Origin: Streptomyces sp. man185
Lineage (GTDB): Bacteria; Actinomycetota; Actinomycetes; Streptomycetales; Streptomycetaceae
Direction: 5' to 3'
DNA length: 41,533 nucleotides
Assembly (NCBI GenBank): GCA_002551355.1
Contig: NTHE01000066.1
Coordinates: 1 to 41,533 of the forward strand
Shown: in pieces, positions 15,945 through 23,902 of the stretch
Numbering within the stretch: the stretch's first letter is position 1
How the letters are laid out: every line of letters starts with the position of its first letter
Position numbers and translations under genes: made by a program
Notes under the pieces: model-generated
The model's input: the letters and a program-made list of their open reading frames with translations, nothing else
Told to the model about the DNA's origin: nothing
Database searches by the model: none

Positions 15945-16451
15945 TCACAAAGCCTTGTGCATGATGTGAATACCCACATAGCCCTGGGTCGGGTGGTTGA
16001 AGCCCTCGGGAAGGGTGCCGATCACGTCGAAGCCGATCGACCGATACAGCTTGACCGCATGCGTGTTGGTCTCGACCACCGCGTTGAACTGCATGGCTCG
16101 ATACCCTTCGGCGCGAGCCCAGTCGACCGAGTACTCGCACAGCGCGCGCCCCACGCCACGGCCGGAGTGAGCGGGGTCGACCATGTAGGTGGCGCTGGCT
16201 ATGTGGGACCCGTTGCCCATGTGGTTGCGGTTCATCTTCGCCGTGCCGAGCACCGCCCCGGCCTCCTCCACGGCGACGACCACGCGGCTCGGCGCCGGGA
16301 TGAACCACCATCCCTCAGCGTCCTCCTCACCGAGGTCGAGCGGATAGGTGAGCGTCTCGCCCGCGGAGACGATCGCATGGAAGAACGGCCAGATGGCGGG
16401 CCAGTCCTCGGAGGTTGCTTCCCTGATCAACATGTGGACAGGATGGCCCAT
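15945..16451 (-). CDS. GNAT family N-acetyltransferase
   Basis: This 168-residue acyltransferase has the acetyl-CoA binding loop SGRGVGRALCEYSVDWA, and FNAVVETNTHAVKLYRSIGF, the typical C-terminal GNAT pattern. IREATSEDWPAIWPFFHAIV at the start resembles the phosphinothricin/YncA-like group, so the substrate is likely a small amine. ATG 16451 gives six extra residues before MLIREAT; ATG 16433 is equally possible and neither has a clear ribosome site. The stop is followed by the convergent phosphatase gene about 105 bases away. Its role in the cell is not predictable. Confidence 0.88.
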   Translation of the reverse strand: MGHPVHMLIREATSEDWPAIWPFFHAIVSAGETLTYPLDLGEEDAEGWWFIPAPSRVVVAVEEAGAVLGTAKMNRNHMGNGSHIASATYMVDPAHSGRGVGRALCEYSVDWARAEGYRAMQFNAVVETNTHAVKLYRSIGFDVIGTLPEGFNHPTQGYVGIHIMHKAL

Positions 16452-16472
16452 CCGAACGATCGGCGCGAAGCG

Positions 16473-17489
16473 TTATCCGGCGCCCCGACCACGCCACCCC
16501 AGCCTGGCCAACAGCCCCTTTCCTGTCGGCCTGCCTCCCGCAGCGGAACGCGGCACCCCGGTGCGGGCGGGCGGAGCAGCCCGGACTCCTCCGTCGTCCC
16601 CGGGGCGCGGGGCAGGCCGGTCCTCGCGGGCCGCTTCCAGCTCCAGCGTCAGGTTGACCCGACGCCAGAGGATCTCGTCGGGGTCGTCGGCCAACATCAA
16701 CTCCCCCATGGCCTCCCTCGCCGCCAGGGACCCCGGACGTCCGAAGACCGGCTCCGGCCGGACCCGTACGAGATAGGCGCGTTCATAGGGGTCGTCCACC
16801 ACCTCCGCCAGTTGCACCGGGTCCAGCGCAGAGGCCTGGACCGCCGTTCGCGCCCAGGGGTCCGTCGTGCGGTCCAGCAGCCGGTCGATGCGCTGCAGAC
16901 GCCAGTTGCGCGCCCGCCAGTCGGCGCCCGTTTCCAGCATCGTGCGCATCCCCGGAGGCGTCCGTCCGGCGAGCAGCTCGGGCTCTCGTGCCGCGAACGC
17001 GGCAAGCTCGTCCGCGAGATAGAGCCAGACCACCGCGCGATACCGGTTCAGATAGAAGGTGACCGGTGAGACGCAGCCCGCACGGGCCAGCCGGGTGAAC
17101 CGTGCCGGAGCGATGTCCAGCAGGGCCGCTCCTTGCGCCGTGCCGACGGTGCGCACCCGCTCCGCCACGGCATCGGGGAAGCCCGGCTGCTCCCGCAGGC
17201 GCGCGATCTCCTTCTCCTGCACTCGTGGCCGCCCGCCGCCCGGTGCGCCGACGACGACGATCAGCCCCAGGTGCACCGCCAGCTCGAACTCCGCACGCCG
17301 GATGCCCAGTTCCTGCGAGGCGCGCCCGGCGGCGACCGTCGCCGCCGGGGCGGAGGACGAGGTGGGCCCGCCCTCTCCCTCCGCCTCCGCACTCGCGTCC
17401 CGGGCATGAGCCCCGGCTCGCGCGCTCGTGCTCTGACTCTCGGCGTCCTGGGTACGGGCGTGCGCTCGGAGCACTTCCTTGACCGCCAT
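16473..17489 (-). CDS. DUF6397-like protein
   Basis: This is a 338-residue soluble protein. A conserved N-terminus (MAVKEVLRAHARTQ) precedes a disordered Ala/Ser-rich stretch. A region follows with a DNA-binding-like helix pair (ASQELGIRRAEFELAVHLGLI, spelled in part) and FPDAVAERVRTVGTAQGAALLDIAPARF in key pieces, then a helical C-terminal domain. The arrangement matches the Streptomyces DUF6397 family. ATG 17489 is preferred because GGGGAGG lies seven bases upstream; the frame runs further up without such a site. It sits 21 bases after the start of the GNAT gene and could share a transcript with it. The function is unknown. Confidence 0.7.
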   Translation of the reverse strand: MAVKEVLRAHARTQDAESQSTSARAGAHARDASAEAEGEGGPTSSSAPAATVAAGRASQELGIRRAEFELAVHLGLIVVVGAPGGGRPRVQEKEIARLREQPGFPDAVAERVRTVGTAQGAALLDIAPARFTRLARAGCVSPVTFYLNRYRAVVWLYLADELAAFAAREPELLAGRTPPGMRTMLETGADWRARNWRLQRIDRLLDRTTDPWARTAVQASALDPVQLAEVVDDPYERAYLVRVRPEPVFGRPGSLAAREAMGELMLADDPDEILWRRVNLTLELEAAREDRPAPRPGDDGGVRAAPPARTGVPRSAAGGRPTGKGLLARLGWRGRGAG

Positions 17490-17598
17490 GACTGTCCTCC
17501 CCCGTCGACTCGAATACTCTCCGTAATCACGGTAGCCCGAGGGAGTCATCACCCGTCACCCCTGTGGATAACTCTCCACCGGCGACAAAACGTCCAGG

Positions 17599-18012
17599 TC
17601 AGAGGGGTCCGATGTCTTCGGGCCCGCCCTGCCGAACGGAGACTCCGAGGTGTTCGCCGACCCGGTTGACGAGCAGGGTCATCTCGTACGCGACCTGGCC
17701 GACGTCGGCTTCCGCCGCGGTCAGCACGCACAGGCAGCTGCCGTCGCCCGCGGCCGTCACGAAGAGCAGCGCATCGTCGAACTCGACCATCGTCTGGCGG
17801 GCCCGGCCCGCCCGGAAGTGGCGCCCCGACCCGCGCGCCAGGCTCTGCAGCCCGGACGAGACCGCCGCCAGGTGCTCCGCGTCCTCGCGTGCGAGCCCGG
17901 TGCTGGCCCCGGTGACCAGCCCGTCGTTCGACAGCACCAAGGCGTGCCGTATGAATTGCACTCTGCTGGTGAGATCGTCAAGGAGCCAGTCAAGTCCCCG
18001 GTCAAGCGGCAT
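17599..18012 (-). CDS. Roadblock/LC7 domain protein (CvnB/MglB type)
   Basis: This 137-residue protein has the Roadblock fold: LDDLTSRVQFIRHALVLSND, GLAREDAEHLAAVSSGLQSL and a central strand pair (MVEFDDALLFVTAAG, SCLCVLTAAEADVG). It is normally the GTPase-activating partner of an MglA-like small GTPase; in Streptomyces such genes are the B members of conservons. ATG 18012 follows GGGGAGG at good spacing. A matching GTPase (18608-19264) is close but separated by an opposite-strand gene. No sensor kinase or DUF742 gene, the usual A and C members, is next to it. Confidence 0.9.
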   Translation of the reverse strand: MPLDRGLDWLLDDLTSRVQFIRHALVLSNDGLVTGASTGLAREDAEHLAAVSSGLQSLARGSGRHFRAGRARQTMVEFDDALLFVTAAGDGSCLCVLTAAEADVGQVAYEMTLLVNRVGEHLGVSVRQGGPEDIGPL

Positions 18013-18153
18013 GTGCTCGTCCTCCCCGTACCCTCGTTCCCCGTACCCCCGCTACGCGCGTAAGCCTTGCGCAACGGTCCCGTGGGGGCAAGCGCCCCTC
18101 ACCGCCCGGGGTGCCGCTTCGCGCCATGCGGAGTTCGGGCTCAGGATGGGCCC

Positions 18154-18582
18154 ATGGCACACCACATGACCGATGAAGAATGGCGGGCCTTCCTCTCCGA
18201 GGGCACCCGCACGGCGAAGGTCTCGACGGTGCGGGCCGATGGCAGTCCGCACATCGCACCCGTCTGGTTCCTTCTCGACGGCGACTCGGTGGTCTTCAAC
18301 ACCGGCAAGGAGAGCGTGAAGGGGCGCAACCTCTCACGTGACGGGCGGGTCGCCCTGTGCGTCGACGACGACCGGCCCCCGTACGCGTTCGCGGTGGTAC
18401 AGGGGCATGCGGAGCTGAGCGAGGACCACGAGGAGCTTCTGCTCTGGGCGACTCGGATCGCCGGCCGTTACGTGGCGGCCGACGCCGCCGAGGAGTTCGG
18501 CCGACGCAACGGGGTACCCGGCGAACTGGTCGTGCGGGTGCGGATCGACAAGGTGGTCGCGATGGCCGACATGGCCGACTGA
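18154..18582 (+). CDS. PPOX-class F420/FMN-dependent protein (TIGR03618-like)
   Basis: This is a 142-residue split-barrel flavin/deazaflavin protein. AKVSTVRADGSPHIAPVWFLLDG near residues 22-44, VVFNTGKESVKGRNL and VALCVDDDRPPYAFAVVQG give the typical ligand-binding pattern of the F420-dependent PPOX group. Members reduce or bind F420-linked substrates; the substrate is unknown. ATG 18154 follows CAGGA. It lies between the Roadblock and GTPase genes on the opposite strand, so it interrupts an otherwise conservon-like pair. Confidence 0.87.
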   Translation: MAHHMTDEEWRAFLSEGTRTAKVSTVRADGSPHIAPVWFLLDGDSVVFNTGKESVKGRNLSRDGRVALCVDDDRPPYAFAVVQGHAELSEDHEELLLWATRIAGRYVAADAAEEFGRRNGVPGELVVRVRIDKVVAMADMAD

Positions 18583-18607
18583 CGGAGGGATCCCGGACGC
18601 CGTGGCG

Positions 18608-19264
18608 TCAGCCGACGGAAGCGAGGAGCCGGGCGGTGTGCATGCGCCCGGCGTACTCGACCGTCCGGATCAGGACTTCTTTTCCGGAGGCCCGGTCGCG
18701 GGCGTCGCACAGGACGACCGGCGTGCCCCGATCGAGGTCGAGCGCCTGCGCGACGTCGTGCTCCGTATGGTCAGGAGCGCCGGGGAAGCGGTTCACGGCG
18801 ACGACGAACGGAATCCGCCTGCGCTCGAAGTAGTCGACGGCGGCGAAGCAGTCCTCCAGGCGCCGGGTGTCGGCGAGCACGACGGCAGCGAGGGCGCCTT
18901 CGCACAGCTCGTCCCAAAGGAAGCGGAAGCGGTCCTGGCCCGGCGTGCCGAACAGGTAGAGCGACAGGCCGGAGTGGACGGTGATACGGCCGAAATCCAT
19001 CGCTACGGTCGTGGTCGCCTTCCGCTCCACCTCACCGGTGTCGTCCCGGGGCCGCCCGCTCTCGCTCAGCGTCTCCTCCGAGTACAGCGGGCGGATCTCG
19101 CTGACCGAGCCGACCAGGGTTGACTTCCCGGCCCCGAATCCGCCCGCCACAATGATCTTCAGGGTGAGCGCGATGTCCTCTCCGATCATGCTCCTGCCGA
19201 CGTCCCCGGAGGTGCGGGGGGCGGTGCGGGGGTTCTCGTCGCTGTCGATGGAATCGGAGGGCAT
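18608..19264 (-). CDS. MglA/CvnD-like small GTPase
   Basis: The product has 218 residues. G1 is GGFGAGKST near residue 42. The switch region holds TTTVAMDFGRI. G3 is GTPGQDRFR. At the G4 position the chain reads AVNRF, not the usual N(K/T)xD, as in bacterial Cvn-type GTPases. ATG 19264 follows GAAGGGA; an internal ATG at 19189 would start at MIGEDIALTLKI, just before G1. In conservons this protein partners a Roadblock protein and controls a sensor-kinase complex. Here only the Roadblock gene is near. It is highly likely to be an active nucleotide-binding protein. Confidence 0.9.
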   Translation of the reverse strand: MPSDSIDSDENPRTAPRTSGDVGRSMIGEDIALTLKIIVAGGFGAGKSTLVGSVSEIRPLYSEETLSESGRPRDDTGEVERKATTTVAMDFGRITVHSGLSLYLFGTPGQDRFRFLWDELCEGALAAVVLADTRRLEDCFAAVDYFERRRIPFVVAVNRFPGAPDHTEHDVAQALDLDRGTPVVLCDARDRASGKEVLIRTVEYAGRMHTARLLASVG

Positions 19265-19591
19265 GCGTCCCTTCTCTCTTCAGGAGTCGGACCGTGCTTC
19301 AGGAATCGGGTCGGGCCGACAGCATGGCAATTGGTGGGCTTCGTTCGAGTGGGTTGATCGTTCTTGACCGATGCGGCTCGCCTCGGTCACTCCTCTTGCC
19401 GTATCCCGACCTCATCGCGTCTCTCTACAGACAAGCCGGAGACGGGACGGAGGCGGGACTCATGCGGGACGGACACCCCGTGCGAGCCTCGGGCCCTCCC
19501 GGCAGGGCCCCTACACTGGTCTTTTCGGCCGTCCGGAACGAGCAGCGGTGCCGGGTCCGCGCAGACGGCCCGGGGACGAGGAGATGCGAGC
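19265..19591. other. Divergent upstream region of the GTPase and arsR genes
   Basis: This 327-base gap has no coding pattern. It holds the GTPase ribosome site at its left end and the arsR ribosome site (GAGGAG, 19578-19583) at its right. A TACACT -10-like hexamer at 19512-19517 could serve arsR, but no good -35 element is visible. No convincing ArsR operator dyad was found. Confidence 0.4.
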
Positions 19592-19957
19592 GTGTCGACA
19601 GGTTCCGGCGGCGGTTTCCAGGATCCGCCCGCGGAGGTGCTGGCGGAGGCCGCGGCGGCGTTCGGGCTCCTGGCGACACCGGCACGGCTGCACATCGTGT
19701 GGGCACTGGCCCAGGGCGAGAGCGACGTGACCGGGCTCGCCGAGCGGGTGGGCGGGACCCTTCCCTCGGTCAGTCAGCATCTGACGAAACTGAAGCTGGC
19801 GGGCCTCGTCCGGTCGCGCCGTGAAGGCCGGCGACAGGTCTATCTGGTCGACGATCCCGATGTGGTGACGGTCGTCCGGCTCATGGTCGGCCAGCTTGCC
19901 GAACGCGCCGGGCACCCCTCCCGGGAGCCCGTCCGCCTGCGTGAGCTCGGTGCCTGA
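19592..19957 (+). CDS. ArsR-family transcriptional regulator
   Basis: This 121-residue winged-helix regulator has FGLLATPARLHIVWALAQGE, then SVSQHLTKLKLAGLVRSRREGRRQVYLV, the full HTH and wing signature. There is no clear metal-binding CxC in the recognition helix, so the signal is not obvious; a C-terminal His-based or non-metal site is possible. GTG 19592 follows GAGGAG. Its end overlaps the P-type ATPase gene, so it probably controls that pump, perhaps in response to a divalent cation. Confidence 0.88.
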   Translation: MSTGSGGGFQDPPAEVLAEAAAAFGLLATPARLHIVWALAQGESDVTGLAERVGGTLPSVSQHLTKLKLAGLVRSRREGRRQVYLVDDPDVVTVVRLMVGQLAERAGHPSREPVRLRELGA

Positions 19958-22745
19958 GAGCAGTCCAGCCGCGGGCCCCGGACACGTCGCCGTCGGCACG
20001 CCGGCCTCCGTCACACCGTTCCCCGGCACCGTGCCCACCGCTCTGCAGACGCTGCGCGCCCTCGACAGCGGGCCGCGCGGCCTGCTGGAGACGGAGGCCG
20101 AGATCCGGCTCGGCCGGACAGGCGAGAACGTACTGCCCGACCGGCGGCCCGCGCCCTGGCCCCGGCGCTTCCTGCGCAGCTTGCGGGACCCCTTCACCAC
20201 CGTGCTTCTCTGCCTGGGCCTGGTGTCGGCCCTCGTCACCGCCTGGGGCACGGCCTGCGTCATCCTGGCCCTGGTCGCGGTGAGCTGTCTGCTGCGTTCG
20301 GCCGAGGAGCACCGTGCCGACCGGTCGTCCGCTGCGCTCCGCGAACTGGTGGCGACCACGGCGACCGTGGTGCGTCGCGCCTCGGCCGACTCCCCTCCCC
20401 TGGAACGGGAGGTTCCGGTCGCCGACCTGGTGCCGGGGGACGTGATCCGGCTGCGGCCGGGCGATCTCGTACCCGCCGATGTGCAGCTGCTGCGCACCGA
20501 CGGCCTCACCGTGCATCAGTCGGCCCTGACCGGGGAGTCGGCGCCGGTGGTCAAGCAGACCCTCGACGTCCCCGACCCCGCGCTGTCCGATGCCGGGCCG
20601 TTCGCACAGCCGCAGTGGTGTTTCCAGGGCAGCAGTGTCACCTCCGGCAGCGGTACGGCGGTGATCGTGGCCACCGGTGGGGGGACCCGGTTTGCCGCAG
20701 CCCATGACGACCGGGCCGGGCAGCGGGGCGCCAGCGCCTTCGACCGTTCGGTCCAGGGGATCTCCTGGACCCTCATCCGTTTCATGCTCCTGACCCCGCC
20801 CCTGGTGCTGATGGTCAATGCGGCGCTGCGCGGCCGGGGCCTGGAGACGTTGCCCTTCGCCGTGGCCGTCGCGGTGGGGCTCACCCCGGAGATGCTGCCG
20901 GTCATCGTCACGACGACACTCGCGCGGGGCGCGGCCCGGCTGTCTCGTACCAGCGGAGTGATCGTCAAACGGCTCCCGGCCCTGCACGACCTGGGAGCGG
21001 TCGATGTGCTGTGCCTGGACAAGACCGGCACGTTGACCGAGGACCGGCCGGTCGTCGCAGCGGCGACCGACGGTATGGACCGGCCCGATCCCGACGTACT
21101 GCGGTGGGCTGCGGTCAACGCGCTGTGGACGCTCCAGCTGGCGGAACTGCCCACCCCCGACGCACTCGACGAAGCGGTTCTGGACGCCGCCGACGCACTC
21201 GACGAAACGGCTGTGTACGCGTCCGACGCGCTCGACGAAGGGACGCTGGACGCGTCCGGCACGTACGGTCCGCCCGCTGCCGGGAAGGTGGATCCGGACG
21301 CGTACGAGGGCGTCGCGGTGCTGCCCTTCGATCCGGTGCGCCGCATCGCGACCGCTGTGGTCAGGCGGCCAGGCCGGCTCGGCGTCCACACCCTGGTCGC
21401 CAAGGGTGCCGTCGAGGCCGTGCTCGACCGGTGTGCCATGGACCGGGACGAACGCGACCGGCTGCTCGCCCTGGCGGGCCGTAAGGCCGGATCCGGACTG
21501 CGCCTGCTGGCCGTGGCCTGCGCCGACCGGGCGGCCCGGGCGGGCGCGTACACCCCTGCGGACGAGCGGGGCCTGACCTTCCTGGGGCTGGTGGCGCTGC
21601 GGGACGTTCCGGCCCCGAGCGCCGCCGACGCGCTCGGGGTGCTCGCGCGGCGGGGGGTGAGCGTCAAGGTGCTCACCGGTGATCACCCGGGCACGGCGGC
21701 CCGGGTCTGCGCGGACCTCGGTCTGCGCCCGGAGGGCCGCCCCGGCCCCGACGATGTGGTGACGGCCGAGCTGCTGGACAGCCTGTCGGACGCGGAACTG
21801 GTCAGGGTGGCGGACCGGGCCACGGTGTTCGCGCGCTGCACCCCTGAGCACAAGGCCCGGATCGTCTCGGCCCTGCGCGCCGGCGGTCACACGACCGGCT
21901 TTCTCGGCGACGGAGTCAACGACCTGCCCGCCCTGCACGCCGCCGACGTAGGCATCTGCCCCCGCAACGCCGTGGACGTGGCCCGGGAGGCGGCCGATGT
22001 CGTCCTGGCGGAGAAGGACCTCACCGCGATCGACCGTGCGGTGCTGGCGGGGCGGCGCAGCAGCGGGAACATCGCCACCTACCTGCGGATCACTCTTTCG
22101 TCGAACCTCGGCAATGTCATCGCGATGCTGACGGCCGGGCTGATGCTGCCTTTCCTTCCGATGCTCCCGGCGCAGGTGCTGGTGCAGAACCTCTGCTTCG
22201 ACGCGGCACAGCTGGCGTTCGCGTTCGACCGACCGGCGGCGTCGGCCCTGCGCCGCCCCACTGCGCTGCGGCCGCGCGACTTCCTGCGCTTCATCACGGG
22301 TTTCGGCCTGCTCAACGCGGCCGCCGACCTGGCCACCTTCGGGGTGCTCGCGCTCGCCCTGCACAACGCGTCGGGGAACGGCGGCGAGGACGCGTTCCAC
22401 GCCGGGTGGTTCACGGAGAACCTGCTCACCCAGGCCCTCGTGATGATCCTGCTGCGGACCGGCCGCAGTACGGCCGAACGTCGGGCGGGTGGGCCTCTGC
22501 GGGCCGCCGCGGCGGGTCTCGCCGCGGTCGGCGTCGCCCTCCCCCTCACCCCGCTCGGGCCGTTGCTCGGTATGAGCGCCCTGCCGCCGCTCTACTACCT
22601 GTTGCTCGGCTCGGTCCTGGGGCTGTACGCGGTCGGACTCACGGCCGCCCGTCGCCGCTACGAGCGCCGCCACCTGCCAGGAGCCGCACCGGACCCGCAC
22701 GGGAAGGAAAGCGGGGAGGCAAGGAAGAGGCCGTCGGGGAGTTGA
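19941..22745 (+). CDS. MgtA-like P-type cation ATPase
   Basis: The product is about 934 residues. The actuator motif LTGES lies near residue 196, the phosphorylation site DKTGTLTED near 360, the nucleotide site KGAVEAVL near 490, LTGDHPGTAARVC near 578 and GDGVNDLPAL near 655, followed by C-terminal helices. The fourth helix reads AVAVGLTPEMLPVIVTTTLARGA, typical of Mg2+-importing MgtA/MgtB pumps. GTG 19941 or 19950 is the likely start, overlapping arsR by 17 or 8 bases; an earlier TTG (19896) would add residues shared with arsR DNA. An unusual triple 11-residue repeat lies in the nucleotide domain. The transported ion is inferred. Confidence 0.88.
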   Translation: MSSVPESSPAAGPGHVAVGTPASVTPFPGTVPTALQTLRALDSGPRGLLETEAEIRLGRTGENVLPDRRPAPWPRRFLRSLRDPFTTVLLCLGLVSALVTAWGTACVILALVAVSCLLRSAEEHRADRSSAALRELVATTATVVRRASADSPPLEREVPVADLVPGDVIRLRPGDLVPADVQLLRTDGLTVHQSALTGESAPVVKQTLDVPDPALSDAGPFAQPQWCFQGSSVTSGSGTAVIVATGGGTRFAAAHDDRAGQRGASAFDRSVQGISWTLIRFMLLTPPLVLMVNAALRGRGLETLPFAVAVAVGLTPEMLPVIVTTTLARGAARLSRTSGVIVKRLPALHDLGAVDVLCLDKTGTLTEDRPVVAAATDGMDRPDPDVLRWAAVNALWTLQLAELPTPDALDEAVLDAADALDETAVYASDALDEGTLDASGTYGPPAAGKVDPDAYEGVAVLPFDPVRRIATAVVRRPGRLGVHTLVAKGAVEAVLDRCAMDRDERDRLLALAGRKAGSGLRLLAVACADRAARAGAYTPADERGLTFLGLVALRDVPAPSAADALGVLARRGVSVKVLTGDHPGTAARVCADLGLRPEGRPGPDDVVTAELLDSLSDAELVRVADRATVFARCTPEHKARIVSALRAGGHTTGFLGDGVNDLPALHAADVGICPRNAVDVAREAADVVLAEKDLTAIDRAVLAGRRSSGNIATYLRITLSSNLGNVIAMLTAGLMLPFLPMLPAQVLVQNLCFDAAQLAFAFDRPAASALRRPTALRPRDFLRFITGFGLLNAAADLATFGVLALALHNASGNGGEDAFHAGWFTENLLTQALVMILLRTGRSTAERRAGGPLRAAAAGLAAVGVALPLTPLGPLLGMSALPPLYYLLLGSVLGLYAVGLTAARRRYERRHLPGAAPDPHGKESGEARKRPSGS
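21159..21257 (+). repeat. Three 33-bp in-frame repeats in the P-type ATPase nucleotide domain
   Basis: Three imperfect copies encode DALDEAVLDAA, DALDETAVYAS and DALDEGTLDAS. The start of each copy (GACGCACTCGACGAA, or GACGCGCTCGACGAA in copy three) is conserved. MgtA-type pumps have one LDxAVL segment here, so the array looks like duplication of that segment. Confidence 0.88.
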
Positions 22746-22746
22746 G

Positions 22747-22765
22747 GGGCGGCCGTTCCGGCCGC
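22747..22765 (+). terminator. Short hairpin after the ATPase gene
   Basis: GCGGCC (22749-22754) pairs with GGCCGC (22760-22765) around GTTCC, a few bases after the ATPase stop. The stem is short and there is no T-run, so termination is only possible. Confidence 0.35.
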
Positions 22766-22778
22766 ATGCGTTAGTTGT

Positions 22779-22802
22779 ACAGTTGCGCAACGCGGCAACT
22801 GT
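22779..22802. promoter_or_regulatory. Inverted repeat upstream of tatA
   Basis: ACAGTTGC and GCAACTGT are exact inverted copies separated by eight bases; within them GTTGCGCAAC (22782-22791) is a second, overlapping 10-bp palindrome. The site lies 32-55 bases before the tatA ATG, in the right place for an operator or promoter control element. No regulator is identified. Confidence 0.5.
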
Positions 22803-22833
22803 TGTCGCGTGCGGAGAGAAAGGCGGGACCAGA

Positions 22834-22998
22834 ATGCTGCGCAACGGCCTGGAACCGTGGCACCTGGTGATCCTGGCGGTCATCGTGATCGTCGTCTTCG
22901 GCTCGAAGAAGCTGCCGGACACAGCCCGCGCGCTGGGCAAGTCCATGCGCATCCTCAAGAGCGAGGCCAAGGCGATGAAGGACGAGAACGCTCACTGA
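22834..22998 (+). CDS. tatA: TatA/E-type twin-arginine translocase subunit
   Basis: This 54-residue protein has a single N-terminal helix (PWHLVILAVIVIVVFGSKKLPD), whose core and FGSKKLPD hinge are diagnostic for TatA/TatE, followed by an amphipathic helix (ARALGKSMRILKSEAKAM) and a short charged tail. It is shorter than many TatA proteins. It forms the oligomeric channel part of the Tat export system. ATG 22834 follows GAGAAAGGCGGG. tatB and tatC are not adjacent, as expected for a separate TatA-type copy. Whether it is the main tatA or a paralogue cannot be told here. Confidence 0.87.
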   Translation: MLRNGLEPWHLVILAVIVIVVFGSKKLPDTARALGKSMRILKSEAKAMKDENAH

Positions 22999-23105
22999 CG
23001 CTCACCGGCACTCCCGGGCCGGGCGACGACCGGACCGAGCGATGACCGGGCCGGCCGACTACCGGACCCTCTCGGCCGCCGCTCATTTCATGGCTTGCGC
23101 AATCC

Positions 23106-23133
23106 GGGAACCCGAAGTGTCACGCCGAGCGTT
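23106..23133 (+). promoter_or_regulatory. Possible ECF/SigR-like promoter of terD
   Basis: GGGAAC (23106-23111) is followed after 19 bases by GTT (23131-23133), near the GGGAAY-N18-GTT pattern of SigR-type promoters. It lies about 120 bases before the terD start. The pattern is short; chance is not excluded. Confidence 0.28.
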
Positions 23134-23252
23134 TGTACAGATAGCGGCGACAAGAGTGAGAGCAGAACGGCACCGGACACCGGACCCGGACGCGGTGACG
23201 CCGCAGGGTTCCGGATCGCCGGTGCGGACCGACGGAACACTGGAGGAAGTTC

Positions 23253-23828
23253 ATGGGTGTGACCCTTGCCAAGGGCGGCAATGTCTCCCTGTCGAAGGAA
23301 GCCCCCGGCCTGACCGCCGTGACGGTCGGACTCGGCTGGGACGTACGGACCACGACCGGGGCCGATCACGACCTGGATGCCAGTGCACTGCTGTGTTCCG
23401 CGGCGGGCAAGGTCGTCTCCGACGGCCATTTCGTCTTCTACAACAACCTGACCAGCCCCGACGGTTCCGTCCGCCACACCGGTGACAACCTGACGGGTGA
23501 GGGCGAGGGCGACGACGAGTCGGTCGAGGTCGACCTGTCGTCGGTCCCCGCCGAGGTCGCGAAGATCGTGTTCCCCGTCTCGATCCATGACGCCCAGAGC
23601 CGTGGTCAGAGCTTCGGTCAGGTACGCAACGCGTTCATCCGCGTGGTGAACCGGGCAGGCGGCGCAGAGCTCGCCCGTTACGACCTGAGCGAGGACGCCT
23701 CCACCGAGACCGCGATGGTCTTCGGCGAGCTGTATCGGCACGGCGCCGAGTGGAAGTTCCGGGCGGTCGGTCAGGGGTACGCCTCCGGCCTGGCGGGCAT
23801 CGCCTCGGACTACGGCGTCAACGTCTGA
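23253..23828 (+). CDS. TerD-family stress protein
   Basis: This 191-residue protein of the tellurium/calcium-binding TerD family starts MGVTLAKGGNVSLSKEAPGL. LGWDV and DHDLDASALL hold acidic Ca2+-binding residues. FVFYNN, SPDGSVRHTGDNLTGEGEGDDE and VFGELYRHG.WKFRAVGQGY complete the family pattern. The start follows GGAGGAA at ideal spacing. In Streptomyces TerD proteins affect calcium handling, stress tolerance and morphology. The gene stands alone here, without the other ter genes, so tellurite resistance should not be assumed. Confidence 0.95.
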   Translation: MGVTLAKGGNVSLSKEAPGLTAVTVGLGWDVRTTTGADHDLDASALLCSAAGKVVSDGHFVFYNNLTSPDGSVRHTGDNLTGEGEGDDESVEVDLSSVPAEVAKIVFPVSIHDAQSRGQSFGQVRNAFIRVVNRAGGAELARYDLSEDASTETAMVFGELYRHGAEWKFRAVGQGYASGLAGIASDYGVNV

Positions 23829-23902
23829 CCGGGCAGGCCGGGTTGCGGGGCGCGCAGCCCCCGCCCCTCGCACACCCCCGACCGTTGCGCGAGCATGTCC
23901 TC

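Noticed and set aside
19881..22970. 1029-residue minus-strand frame opposite the P-type ATPase
   Set aside because: It is a GC-frame shadow: Arg/Gly/Gln-rich with no motif, while the plus strand holds all P-type ATPase motifs.
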